From Negativicutes bacterium (GTDB lineage Bacteria > Bacillota_C > Negativicutes > Sporomusales_B > JARLHX01), in the NCBI GenBank assembly GCA_031292035.1, contig JARLHX010000278.1, forward strand, positions 24,119 through 88,118: a stretch of 64,000 nucleotides of DNA, given 5' to 3'. The notes below the pieces were generated by a model. It was not told the DNA's origin. It did not search any database and saw nothing but the letters and a program-made list of their open reading frames with translations. The position numbers and the translations under genes are program-made. Below, piece after piece: positions 26,644 through 34,822 of this stretch; within the stretch, counting starts at the first letter, position 1; each line of letters opens with the position of its first letter.

Positions 26644-29600
26644 TTATTTCGCTGCAGCCAGCATTTCAGCGATTTTTTTCGGCGCAACAGGTCGGCTGAA
26701 ATAATACCCCTGCATCTTATGGCAGCCCAGCCCCAGGAGGCAATCGCGCTGGAGGGCGGTCTCCACCCCCTCGGCGGTAACCGCCAGCTGCAGGGTCTCC
26801 GACAGGGCCATGATGGCCTTAACGATGGCGCGGTTGTTTAGATCGGTATCAATATCCTGGACAAAGGATTTATCGATTTTCAGAGTATTAATCGTGAAAG
26901 CCTTTAGATAACGCAGCGACGAATACCCAGTCCCGAAATCGTCCAGCGCCAGGCTAATCCCCATGGCCTGCAGTTCGGTGGAAACCGAATCGGTCAGCTC
27001 GGCTTTGGTCATGGCCAGCGTCTCAGTGATCTCCAGCTCCAGCAAAGCAGGCGCCATTTTCGCGTCGGCCAGCGCGGAGCGCACCATCGGCAAAAGATTG
27101 GGGTCCTGGAACTGATTGGCAGAGAGATTGACCGACATACGGACAGGCGCATATCCGGCCTGCTGCCAGCCCACAGCCTGGGCGCAGGCTGTCCGGAGGG
27201 TCCACTCGCCGATCGGGATCATCAGGCCGGTAGCTTCGGCGATTTCGAGAAAATCGCCCGGGTACAGGAGTCCCCGCGTCGGATGCTGCCAGCGAAGCAG
27301 CGCCTCCACGCCGATGATCCGGCCGGTCTCGTCCACCTGAGGCTGATAGTGAAGAACAAATTCGCCGTCTTTGATGGCCTGATGGAGTCCTGTTTCCAAT
27401 GAAACCCGGTCCAGCATGGAAATATGGATATCTTCGGTGTAAAAGTGAAACGAATTGTTGCCTTTGCCCTTGGCCTTGTACATCGCCATATCGGCGCTCT
27501 TGAGCAGGGTGTCGGCGTCCTCGCCGTCCCAAGGGTAAATGGCGATACCGACACTGGTTCCGATATGAAAATCATGTCCCTGGTAGCGCCAGGGCTCATT
27601 CACCGCAGCGATAATCCGCCGGGCCACCGCCACCACCGCGTGCACCTCGTAAGTGCCGGGAATAATCACCGTGAACTCGTCGCCGCCCATACGGGCCACT
27701 GTATCCTGAGATCGCATGCAGCTTTGCAGCCTGCTGGCCACCGTCCGGAGGAATTCATCCCCGGCAGCGTGGCCGAAGGCATCGTTGATCCGTTTAAAAT
27801 TATTCAGATCCAGGAACATCACCGTAAATTTATCATTGGCGCCGGCCGCCTCGACCAGTACCCGGGCCATATCCTGCTGATAATACGCCCGGTTGGGCAG
27901 TCCGGTCAGGTCGTCATGATAGGCCAGATGCCGGACGGTTTCCTCATGGCGCTTCTGCTCGGTGACATCCAGCGCCAGCACGGCAAATTGACCGGGCTGA
28001 GGACAATAGGCCGCCACCGAATAGAAGCGGTTCAGCTCGCGGGAATGATCGGAAAACGACATCGCCTCGCCGGTCAGGGCCACCTTGCCGTATTTTTCGA
28101 TCCAGTGGGTCTCGGTGTTCGGCACGACCTCCAGCACCGTTCGGCCGATCAGGCGGTCGGCGCTGATATCCACCAGCCGCTCGAACGCCGGGTTGACCGC
28201 CAGGAAGCGGTAGTCCACCGGGTTTCCGGCCGCGTCGCAGATGATCTCATGCAGGGCGAAAGCGTCATGCATATTGTTGAACAGCGCCCACAGCGCCCTG
28301 TCCTTTTCCGCCAGCAGTTCCCAGTTGGTCTGCAGCTCGTCGAACTGCTGCCTGAGCTCTTCGTCATTGGCAGTCAGCTCCTCGTGGGCAGCCGCCAGCT
28401 CCGCCCGGCTCGCAGCCAGGGCCAGCTCGGCCTCTTTGCGGTCGTTGATGTTCCGTGTGATGGAAAGAATACAGTCCTCACCAGCCACCGCAATCCGCCT
28501 GGCTGACATCAGACCATACTGCACTTTGCCGTCCTTGCGGCGAAATTTAGCTTCCAGGTTGAGCACTTCCCCGTCCTGCTGCAGCCCAGCCACTAGGCGG
28601 GAGCGGTCAGCCGGGTCGGCCCAGATGGAGATGTCCAGCGAGGTTTTGCCGATGACATCTTCGCGGGTGAAGCCGGTCATCCGGGTGAATCCGCCGTTGC
28701 TATCAATATACAGCCCGTCGCGGAGACGATTGATATTGATCGAATCGGGGCTGGTATGAAAGGCTTTGTTGTACTTTTCCTCGCTCGCCCGCATCAGGGC
28801 CTCAGCCTGACGCTCGCGCCGGGTCCGCACCACCAGCCGGCCGGTGTAAAGCAAGATAAAGAGGCTCATCCCCCCGGCTGCCCCGAAATAAGCAGTCCGG
28901 CGGGCAAGCATCGGCGCCAATATCTCCTCTGTCACCCCTACCTGAACGACAAGCGGATAGTCGCTCATTTGGCGATAGCTCATCAGACGTACCTCGCCGA
29001 AAAACCGGCCGCTGGTACGGAAAAAGCCGGCTGGCGCCTTGGCCAACTCCTCAAATAGCAAAGCCTTTGACATATCAATGCCCATATCCCTGCTGGTATT
29101 AGAAGCCCGGGCGTAGCCGTCGAGGCCCAGCACCCGCACAGTATAGTGCTCGTTGAAATCCATGTCGCGATAAAATTTGGTGAAATACTCGGGGTTGAGT
29201 GAGACGTAGGCAATACCGGCAAAGCTGCCATCCGGATAATTCAGGCGGCGGGACAGGGGAATGGACGAGACGCCGGTTACCCGGCCGGTAAAGGTCCGGC
29301 CGATATAGAGCTGGCCGGTGTCAGCGGTCCTATGGATCTTAACATGCGGCAGATCGGCGAAATTAACCCCAGGCGAAAAAGGCCGCAGGCTGATTCGAAT
29401 ACCGCCTGTTTCATCCTCCAGCGCCAGCTGAATAGCTAAGGGGTCCTGTCCGATTTGCGAAATCAGGCGGGTAATGGCCGGTGTCACCGCCTGCGTCCCC
29501 TCAAATTCATTCTTCAACAGTAGGAGATACTGGTCATGAGTCTTCAGTATCTGGCGCACATGTTCCTCAAAGGCGCGACTGAACTTGTCGCAATCGTGCA

Positions 29601-29754
29601 TGACGTTGTCGATGGTAATCTGCCGGTCGCGCTCCACCTGCCAGAAGGCCCCGCCCCAGACCAGCGTGATCAGCAAAACGCAAAACAGCAGGATGGCCCT
29701 GTCGGGCGCAATCCAGCTCCTGTAAAAACGGCTGAATCGATTTCCTGTCAGCAT
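26644..29754 (-). CDS. dCache/PAS/PAS/GGDEF/EAL c-di-GMP signalling protein
   Basis: About 1036 residues. TM1 lies near 17-36, then a double-Cache-like extracellular sensor with LSRRLNYPDGSFAGIAYVSL, and TM2 near 290-308. Two PAS domains (about 320-440 and 480-595) flank a coiled coil (ELAAAHEELTANDEELRQQF). The GGDEF domain has an intact MGGDEF and the EAL domain has EALLRW, EITET, DDFGTGYSS and KIDKSFV, so both activities are possible. The sensor resembles that of the histidine kinase at 7506, hinting at related ligands. The start is ATG 29754 behind CAGGTGGG. A TGTCGAA Spo0A-box-like site lies about 60 bases upstream. Confidence 0.93.
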   Translation of the reverse strand: MLTGNRFSRFYRSWIAPDRAILLFCVLLITLVWGGAFWQVERDRQITIDNVMHDCDKFSRAFEEHVRQILKTHDQYLLLLKNEFEGTQAVTPAITRLISQIGQDPLAIQLALEDETGGIRISLRPFSPGVNFADLPHVKIHRTADTGQLYIGRTFTGRVTGVSSIPLSRRLNYPDGSFAGIAYVSLNPEYFTKFYRDMDFNEHYTVRVLGLDGYARASNTSRDMGIDMSKALLFEELAKAPAGFFRTSGRFFGEVRLMSYRQMSDYPLVVQVGVTEEILAPMLARRTAYFGAAGGMSLFILLYTGRLVVRTRRERQAEALMRASEEKYNKAFHTSPDSININRLRDGLYIDSNGGFTRMTGFTREDVIGKTSLDISIWADPADRSRLVAGLQQDGEVLNLEAKFRRKDGKVQYGLMSARRIAVAGEDCILSITRNINDRKEAELALAASRAELAAAHEELTANDEELRQQFDELQTNWELLAEKDRALWALFNNMHDAFALHEIICDAAGNPVDYRFLAVNPAFERLVDISADRLIGRTVLEVVPNTETHWIEKYGKVALTGEAMSFSDHSRELNRFYSVAAYCPQPGQFAVLALDVTEQKRHEETVRHLAYHDDLTGLPNRAYYQQDMARVLVEAAGANDKFTVMFLDLNNFKRINDAFGHAAGDEFLRTVASRLQSCMRSQDTVARMGGDEFTVIIPGTYEVHAVVAVARRIIAAVNEPWRYQGHDFHIGTSVGIAIYPWDGEDADTLLKSADMAMYKAKGKGNNSFHFYTEDIHISMLDRVSLETGLHQAIKDGEFVLHYQPQVDETGRIIGVEALLRWQHPTRGLLYPGDFLEIAEATGLMIPIGEWTLRTACAQAVGWQQAGYAPVRMSVNLSANQFQDPNLLPMVRSALADAKMAPALLELEITETLAMTKAELTDSVSTELQAMGISLALDDFGTGYSSLRYLKAFTINTLKIDKSFVQDIDTDLNNRAIVKAIMALSETLQLAVTAEGVETALQRDCLLGLGCHKMQGYYFSRPVAPKKIAEMLAAAK

Positions 29755-29812
29755 AATATCCCACCTGTGCACAGAGTCTCTCTGGCGCTACGCGCCGACA
29801 ATAAGCTCAAAA

Positions 29813-29820
29813 TTCGACAT
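29813..29820 (-). promoter_or_regulatory. Spo0A-box-like site
   Basis: The minus strand reads ATGTCGAA, seven of eight bases of TTGTCGAA. It lies about 60 bases before the start of the large GGDEF/EAL gene. Confidence 0.35.
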
Positions 29821-29888
29821 TAAATACTATATTCCTCCAGACATTTAGGCATTTCCCAGAATATCCTGTTGATCCCAGTATCGCCTTG

Positions 29889-29930
29889 CAATAAAAGCGC
29901 ACCGACAGAAAGCCGGTGCGCTTTTATTTA
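29889..29930 (-). terminator. Rho-independent terminator
   Basis: AATAAAAGCGCACCG and CGGTGCGCTTTTATT form a long stem around an 8-9 base loop, T-rich on both strands. It ends the binding-protein gene transcribed from the right. Confidence 0.93.
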
Positions 29931-29957
29931 ACCCTCTGTGGCTAAACTGCCACCAAA

Positions 29958-31163
29958 TCAAGGATCGATCTTCTGATAAAAGGTCTGCTGCCCCTCGACC
30001 AGCCGGACGACCACCGCCGATTTCAACGGGTCGTGCCAGGCCGTCATGCGGATGGGGCCGAGCAAGCCCTCCACCGTGACGCTCTCCAACGCGGTGCGGA
30101 TTTTCCCCGGTTCGCTGCTGCCCGCCTTTTTGATGGCCTCACCCAAAATGAGGGCCGCCTCGTAGCCCAGCACCGCCAAAGCATCCGGCTGCTGCCCGTA
30201 TTCCCGCATATAGGCTGCTTTGAACTTTGCCGTTCTTGGGGTGTTATTATCAATATAATGATTGGAAAAATAGGTATTATTCAGTGCCGCCACACCGGCC
30301 AGAGCCACCATGCGCTGCGAATCCCAGCCGTCACCGCCGAGGAGGGACGCCTGGATCCCCATTTCCCTTGCCTGCTTTACGATCAGGCCAGCGTCTGTAA
30401 AATAGCCCGGGATAAAAACGACGTCCGGGTTAGCGCCCCGGACCCGCTCCAATTGACTTTGGAAATCCTTGTCCCGTGGCTGATAATATTCCTTAGCCGC
30501 TACCTTGCCGCCATTGGCGGTAAAGTACGCTTCGAACATCCCGGCGAGCTCCTTCGAGTACTTAGAGGAGTTGTCGATGATGACCGCCGCCGTCTTGGCT
30601 TGTAAACTGTTCAGGGCGAACTTAGCCATGATGACCCCCTGGTAGGGATCGACAAAACAAGCCCGGAAGGTGTATGGCTTGGTCGTCCCGTCAACCGTCT
30701 TGGTCACCAGAGCGTTGACCCCGCTCGGCGAAAGAAGCGGCACCTGAAATTTTTCCGTCACAAAAGACGCCGCTATCGTATCAGAACTTGCAGTACAGCC
30801 CAACATGGCCACCACATTCTCCTGATTAATCAGGCGCTCAGCCACTGACTGCGCATTGGCCGGCTGACCGGCATTGTCCAAGACGACAAATTCTACCTGA
30901 CGCCCCAGCAGTCCGCCTGCCGCATTCATCTCCCGGAAAGCCAACTGCGCTCCGTTTTGCGCCGCCTGCCCGAAAGCAGCGATCCCGCCGGACAATTCCA
31001 AGTTGCCGCCGATCCGTATGGTCGGCGCCGCCTTGCCTGCCGCCGGCCACAGCATCATCACCGCCAGCAGCCCGGCGATCAGCAGCAGCTTTTGCCAGAC
31101 GCCTGCCTGTCCTTTTTTATGCCGCCCCAACCGGCTATCCCGCCCCATGCTCTGAGCAAACAC
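29958..31163 (-). CDS. ABC transporter substrate-binding protein, branched-chain amino acid type
   Basis: About 400 residues. A basic N-terminus and hydrophobic stretch (LLLIAGLLAVMMLWPAAGKA) form a signal peptide ending near residue 47. The mature part has the Liv/periplasmic-binding type I fold: IRIGGNLELSGGIAAFGQ, FREMNAAGGLLGRQVEFV, GCTASSDTIAASFV and GKIRTALESVTVEGLLGP. Such proteins bind branched-chain or related amino acids, amides or aromatic acids. No permease or ATPase genes are adjacent, so it is an orphan or serves as a sensor partner. The start is uncertain: GTG 31163 fits the GGGGGTGG ribosome binding site at seven bases; TTG 31169 and ATG 31148 are alternatives. Confidence 0.88.
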   Translation of the reverse strand: MFAQSMGRDSRLGRHKKGQAGVWQKLLLIAGLLAVMMLWPAAGKAAPTIRIGGNLELSGGIAAFGQAAQNGAQLAFREMNAAGGLLGRQVEFVVLDNAGQPANAQSVAERLINQENVVAMLGCTASSDTIAASFVTEKFQVPLLSPSGVNALVTKTVDGTTKPYTFRACFVDPYQGVIMAKFALNSLQAKTAAVIIDNSSKYSKELAGMFEAYFTANGGKVAAKEYYQPRDKDFQSQLERVRGANPDVVFIPGYFTDAGLIVKQAREMGIQASLLGGDGWDSQRMVALAGVAALNNTYFSNHYIDNNTPRTAKFKAAYMREYGQQPDALAVLGYEAALILGEAIKKAGSSEPGKIRTALESVTVEGLLGPIRMTAWHDPLKSAVVVRLVEGQQTFYQKIDP

Positions 31164-31298
31164 GATCAAGCCACCCCCAGCCTTCGTATTATTCGTAGTT
31201 ATCCTATTTCTTCCATAAAAGGTTTATTCCTGCATAATTTTTCAATATTCTACCAATTTTTCTTTTAAGCAATAATTGACAGGCATACGGCGCAGGGA

Positions 31299-31327
31299 TT
31301 GACCTGGCGGCGGGGAACTAATAAAAT
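31299..31327 (+). promoter_or_regulatory. Sigma-A-type promoter
   Basis: TTGACC (31299-31304), 17 bases, TAAAAT (31322-31327), about 40 bases before the polysaccharide deacetylase start. Confidence 0.65.
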
Positions 31328-31369
31328 TAGCACCCGTCTACCCTACTCTACACCAGGAGGATCACTACA

Positions 31370-32197
31370 ATGACAACCGGAATAGTACGGATCACGATAA
31401 TCGCCGCCCTGCTATCCATCCTCGCCGTCAGCCCGGTGGCCGCCGCCTACCAAAACGGCGTCCCGGTACTTCTTTATCACCATGTAACCGGCGACAGCGG
31501 CGACATGCCTGATCTGACCATCACCCCGACCGAATTCCAGCGCCAGATGGCCGCCCTGAAGGCCGCCGGCTTTCGCACCATCTCGCCGGATCAGCTCCTG
31601 GCCTACATGAAAGGCGACCCGGCTCCCCTCCCGGATAAGCCGGTCCTCATCACCTTCGACGACGGCTACACCGACAACTACACCAATGCCTTCCCCATCC
31701 TAAAACAATATGACTTTCAGGCCACCCTTTTCATGGTCGGCATTAACTTCGACCGGCCAAACCGCCTGTCCAGCAGCCAGATCCGGGATATGGCCTCAGG
31801 CACCTTCACCATCGGCTCCCACTCCATGACCCACCCCGACCTCACCGCTCTCACACCAGCCGAGCTGGAGCGGCAGGTAGCAGGCAGCAAACAGAAAGCC
31901 GAGGCCATCACCCATAAACCGGTTGACTTTTTCGCCTATCCCGGCGGTTTTTACGCGCCCTCCACCGTGACCGCCGTCGAAGCGGCCGGCTACAAAGGCG
32001 CCTTCAGCGTCCTCACCGGCCTCAACCTCGCCGGCCGCGACAACATCTACCTCCTGCGCCGCATCCCCGTCTTTCGCGACACCGACTTCGACCGCCTGCT
32101 GGCCCTCCTCACTGCCAACCATCCCAAAACCTCGCTGCTCGACTTTGACCCTGTTCTCCCCGATGACACCGATTTATCGCCCCAGCCGGCGCGATAA
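31370..32197 (+). CDS. Secreted polysaccharide deacetylase family protein
   Basis: A 275-residue NodB-type deacetylase. A signal peptide (about 1-26, ending in SPVAAA) targets it to the cell surface. The catalytic motifs are TFDDGY (near 103, catalytic Asp and metal Asp), HSMTHPDL (metal His pair) and DFFAYPGGFY. The VPVLLYHHVTGD start is typical of the PdaA/YheN-like group that removes acetyl groups from peptidoglycan or surface polysaccharides. AGGAGG lies ten bases before the ATG. A TorD-like chaperone gene follows after 43 bases, an odd partner that probably only shares the transcript. Confidence 0.93.
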   Translation: MTTGIVRITIIAALLSILAVSPVAAAYQNGVPVLLYHHVTGDSGDMPDLTITPTEFQRQMAALKAAGFRTISPDQLLAYMKGDPAPLPDKPVLITFDDGYTDNYTNAFPILKQYDFQATLFMVGINFDRPNRLSSSQIRDMASGTFTIGSHSMTHPDLTALTPAELERQVAGSKQKAEAITHKPVDFFAYPGGFYAPSTVTAVEAAGYKGAFSVLTGLNLAGRDNIYLLRRIPVFRDTDFDRLLALLTANHPKTSLLDFDPVLPDDTDLSPQPAR

Positions 32198-32240
32198 ATG
32201 CTATAATAATCTGACAAACCAAACTCATCAGGAGGTTGCC

Positions 32241-32846
32241 ATGAACGCCCCCCATTACCGCCAATATCTCTATATTGCCTTTTCCGAGCTCCTCAAAGAG
32301 CCTACCGCCCAGACCACCGAAGATTTGCCGGCCCTGGTCGCCTTCTTAGGCGAAGCCGCCACCGCCCTCGGCTATACCCTCACTGCGCCCGGCGCTGACG
32401 ATCTTTTGGCCCTGGCCGGTGATTTTGACGCCCTGCGCGGGGCCTACTATCTCACCTTTTGCTACCCGCCCCAGACCCGGCTGGTGCCGGTCGAGTCGGT
32501 ATACCGCCCCTGGACTAAAGATCCCACCGCCACCCTGCCTGGCGCCCACGACCTCGGCTATCTCCAGGGGGACGCCGCCGCCCATATGCTCGCCCTCTAC
32601 CAATCCTACGGCCTGACCCCGCCGGAAGCCTACCAGGCCATGCCTGACCACCTCTGCCTCCAGCTCGAATTCGCCGCCCACCTCTTGGAACTCGAACAAG
32701 AGGACCGCCTCGCCACCTTCCTCGCCGACCACCTCGGCTGGGTGAGCGATCTGGCGGCCCAGGCCGCAGCTTCCCCGGCAGCCCCCTTCTACCGCCGCGT
32801 CCTTGACCTTACCGCCGCATTCTTAGCCGCTGAAAAGCAGCAGTGA
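32241..32846 (+). CDS. TorD/DmsD-type molybdoenzyme chaperone
   Basis: A 201-residue all-helical protein. YLYIAFSELLKEP at the N-terminus, FDALRGAYYLTF, then VPVESVYRPWTKDP, and the helix MPDHLCLQLEFAAHLLELE near 135 match the TorD/DmsD/NarJ-like chaperones that bind the Tat signal peptide of molybdopterin enzymes and guide cofactor insertion. The frame is open well upstream, but ATG 32241 follows AGGAGG and the upstream part overlaps the deacetylase gene. The only candidate client in this window is the molybdopterin oxidoreductase at 45366-47543, 12 kb away. Confidence 0.85.
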   Translation: MNAPHYRQYLYIAFSELLKEPTAQTTEDLPALVAFLGEAATALGYTLTAPGADDLLALAGDFDALRGAYYLTFCYPPQTRLVPVESVYRPWTKDPTATLPGAHDLGYLQGDAAAHMLALYQSYGLTPPEAYQAMPDHLCLQLEFAAHLLELEQEDRLATFLADHLGWVSDLAAQAAASPAAPFYRRVLDLTAAFLAAEKQQ

Positions 32847-33213
32847 TAAAAAAAAACCTACCGACAGGCAGAAGTAAATACAGCGCTAAACTAGTAAAAA
32901 AACGTGAGCAGGGATTGCCTGCTCTTTTGTTTTGCGTCCTTTTATCCTGCTAGAATTTTTTGCCATCATTCCCAGGCCACTTCCGCCAAGGACAAGTTGC
33001 CGTGATAAGCTGCTGTTATTCTTTATTAATCTACTAATAATTTGATTTATTTGCAGGAATTTGTCTAACCATGCAGAAAATGTTCGTACACCCCACGCAA
33101 ACAATTGTCTGTTTTAAATGTCAATGGAACCCTTTTGTGGCAAAACCTGTCACGGCCAGATGGAATTTGGTTGGTAACAAGCAGAAGTTCATACAAAATG
33201 GAGGGTATTAAAA
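32847..33213. other. Intergenic region before the MORN gene
   Basis: Contains a terminator (32906-32932) and an AT-rich stretch (33010-33060) that probably holds the MORN gene's promoter, though I see no consensus boxes. A 72-codon minus-strand frame here has no ribosome binding site and looks spurious. The segment 33130-33180 (GGCAAAACC ... GGTTGGTAAC) can pair but matches no riboswitch I know. Confidence 0.5.
32906..32932 (+). terminator. Rho-independent terminator
   Basis: GAGCAGG and CCTGCTC form a 7-bp stem with a short loop, followed by TTTTGTTTT. It ends the deacetylase-TorD transcript. Confidence 0.85.
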
Positions 33214-34299
33214 ATGAAACGCTCTCTGATGACTGGATTCCTTGGACTCATCCTGGTATTTTCCCTGGTGCTGCTGTCCGGAACGGTTTTTGCCGAAGGC
33301 ACCTGGACCAATTCCGACAAAGGGGTCAAGATTTGGGATGCCTATCCCAATCCCAGCGCAACGGTCACCTGGTCCGGAGGTGCAGATGCGGACGGCTATG
33401 CCGATGGCAAGGGCACTCTGCAATGGTTTATCGACGGCAATACCTCCGACCGCTTTGAAGGCACCATGACCCATGGAAAAAGGACTGGCAAAAGCATTTT
33501 GACCTGGGCTGACGGCACCCGTTACGAAGGTGACTTTGCCGATGACAGGCGTACCGGCAGGGGCATTTATACCTGGACTAGCGGCAACCGCTACGAAGGC
33601 GATGTTCTCGATGGCCGGGAAAACGGCAAAGGCATTTTCACCTGGACTGACGGCACCCGCTACGAAGGCAGCTTCGCCGATAACAAACGCACCGGCAAAG
33701 GCATCTTGACCTGGCCTGACGGGAGCCGTTACGAAGGCGACTTTGTCGATGACCTTCGCACCGGCAGAGGCATTTATATCTGGGCTAACGGGGACCGCTA
33801 CGAAGGCGGCTTTGTCAATGACAAGCGCACCGGCAGGGGTCTATTGATCTGGTCACCGACCGGCCAATGGCCTGGCGACCGCTATGAAGGCGATTTTGTC
33901 GACGGCGCCCGCACCGGCAAGGGCATTTTGACTTGGGGGCCCACTTCGCAATGGGCCGGCGACCGCTATGACGGCGATTTCGTCAATGGCAGACGTGAGG
34001 GCTATGGCATTTATACCTGGGCCAACGGTGACCGTTACGAAGGCGGCTTCGTCGACAGCAAGGAAAGCGGCAGAGGCATTTTGACCTGGGCTGACGGCAC
34101 CCGCTACCAAGGGGACTTTGTCAATGACCAGCGCACAGGCAGGGGCGTTTTGACCTGGCCGTCCAATTCGCAATGGTCTGGCGACCGGTATGACGGGGAC
34201 TTTGTCAACGGCAATCGCGACGGCTATGGCACCTACTATTTCCATAACGGTACGGTGCAACGGGGACGCTGGTCCAACAACACCTTCCTCGGCCCGTGA
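33214..34299 (+). CDS. Secreted MORN-repeat protein
   Basis: A 361-residue protein. A signal peptide covers about 1-27 (ending in GTVFA). After a 45-residue entry region come eleven MORN repeats up to about residue 348, of the form DRYEGDFVDDxRTGxGILTWADG. Most units are 23 residues; units 6, 7 and 10 are 28 residues because of an inserted GQWPG, SQWAG or SQWSG piece. MORN repeats build beta-hairpin ladders that bind lipids or proteins; function in bacteria is mostly unknown, and an extracytoplasmic location is inferred from the signal peptide. GGAGGG lies before the ATG. It is a single gene with its own terminator. Confidence 0.92.
   Translation: MKRSLMTGFLGLILVFSLVLLSGTVFAEGTWTNSDKGVKIWDAYPNPSATVTWSGGADADGYADGKGTLQWFIDGNTSDRFEGTMTHGKRTGKSILTWADGTRYEGDFADDRRTGRGIYTWTSGNRYEGDVLDGRENGKGIFTWTDGTRYEGSFADNKRTGKGILTWPDGSRYEGDFVDDLRTGRGIYIWANGDRYEGGFVNDKRTGRGLLIWSPTGQWPGDRYEGDFVDGARTGKGILTWGPTSQWAGDRYDGDFVNGRREGYGIYTWANGDRYEGGFVDSKESGRGILTWADGTRYQGDFVNDQRTGRGVLTWPSNSQWSGDRYDGDFVNGNRDGYGTYYFHNGTVQRGRWSNNTFLGP
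33436..34257 (+). repeat. Eleven MORN repeat units
   Basis: In-frame 69-bp units with three 84-bp variants. Adjacent units share RYEG, RTG(R/K)G and (L/Y)TW at fixed places; DNA identity between units is moderate, so the array is older than the duplication at 2369-2638. Confidence 0.9.
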
Positions 34300-34321
34300 G
34301 AAGCGAAACAGCCCCCTGAAC

Positions 34322-34390
34322 AAAAAAATGGCCTCCGAACCAGACTTGATGCTGACAGGCATGGTCTGGGCGGGGCCATTTTCTTTTTGC
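34322..34390 (+). terminator. Rho-independent terminator
   Basis: AAAATGGCC/GGCCATTTT outer and CCAGAC/GTCTGG inner arms form an interrupted stem, followed by TTCTTTTTG. It ends the MORN gene. Confidence 0.85.
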
Positions 34391-34480
34391 GGCCGTTTTT
34401 TAATTTTTTTCGTTTTTGTTCTCTTTTTTTGTTAGCCTGCATAGAATGACGACTGTAGTGTAACAAAAGGAGGCATCAAT

Positions 34481-34780
34481 TTGACGCAACGGGGCAGGCT
34501 GAACAAGTACCTGGAAAAAGACCAGGTGCAACAGATTCTCTTAACGGTAGACAGGGGGCTAGCCGACTACAAAATAGCCGACTGGATCGAAGAATCCCTG
34601 CGGGGTACATTCGGCTATCAAAAATATCAGCGCCTGGTAACCGTGTATTCCGATCTTTGGGAAGAGGTTTATGCCAATATCTTTGTCAGACAGCCGGAAG
34701 TTCTGTGCCAGCGCAAGCTGCTGGAACGCTTATCTTCCCCGCCGCTGACCATCATCAGACTGAAAATGGGTTGGGCCTAG
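34481..34780 (+). CDS. Hypothetical protein, 99 residues, TTG start
   Basis: AAAGGAGG lies seven bases before a TTG start, which makes translation credible. The product is soluble and charged, predicted mostly helical: RLNKYLEKDQVQQILLTVDR, then IADWIEESLRGTFG and a C-terminal basic/hydrophobic part. The EDQVQQIL...ADWIEESL layout looks like a small helical regulator or anti-sigma-like protein, but I recognise no family. It is a single gene, convergent with the ClC gene 42 bases away, with no obvious terminator between them. Confidence 0.6.
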   Translation: MTQRGRLNKYLEKDQVQQILLTVDRGLADYKIADWIEESLRGTFGYQKYQRLVTVYSDLWEEVYANIFVRQPEVLCQRKLLERLSSPPLTIIRLKMGWA

Positions 34781-34822
34781 CCGCGCGGCATGGCTCCCAG
34801 ACGGCCCCGGGTCCCGAACCCG

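Noticed and set aside
32886..33104. 72-codon minus-strand frame
   Set aside because: No ribosome binding site, covers a terminator, and its composition is not protein-like.
33130..33200. Possible c-di-GMP riboswitch before the MORN gene (GGCAAAACC ... GGTTGGTAAC)
   Set aside because: The tetraloop-receptor pieces and the ACGCAAAGCC-type core of the GEMM class are missing.
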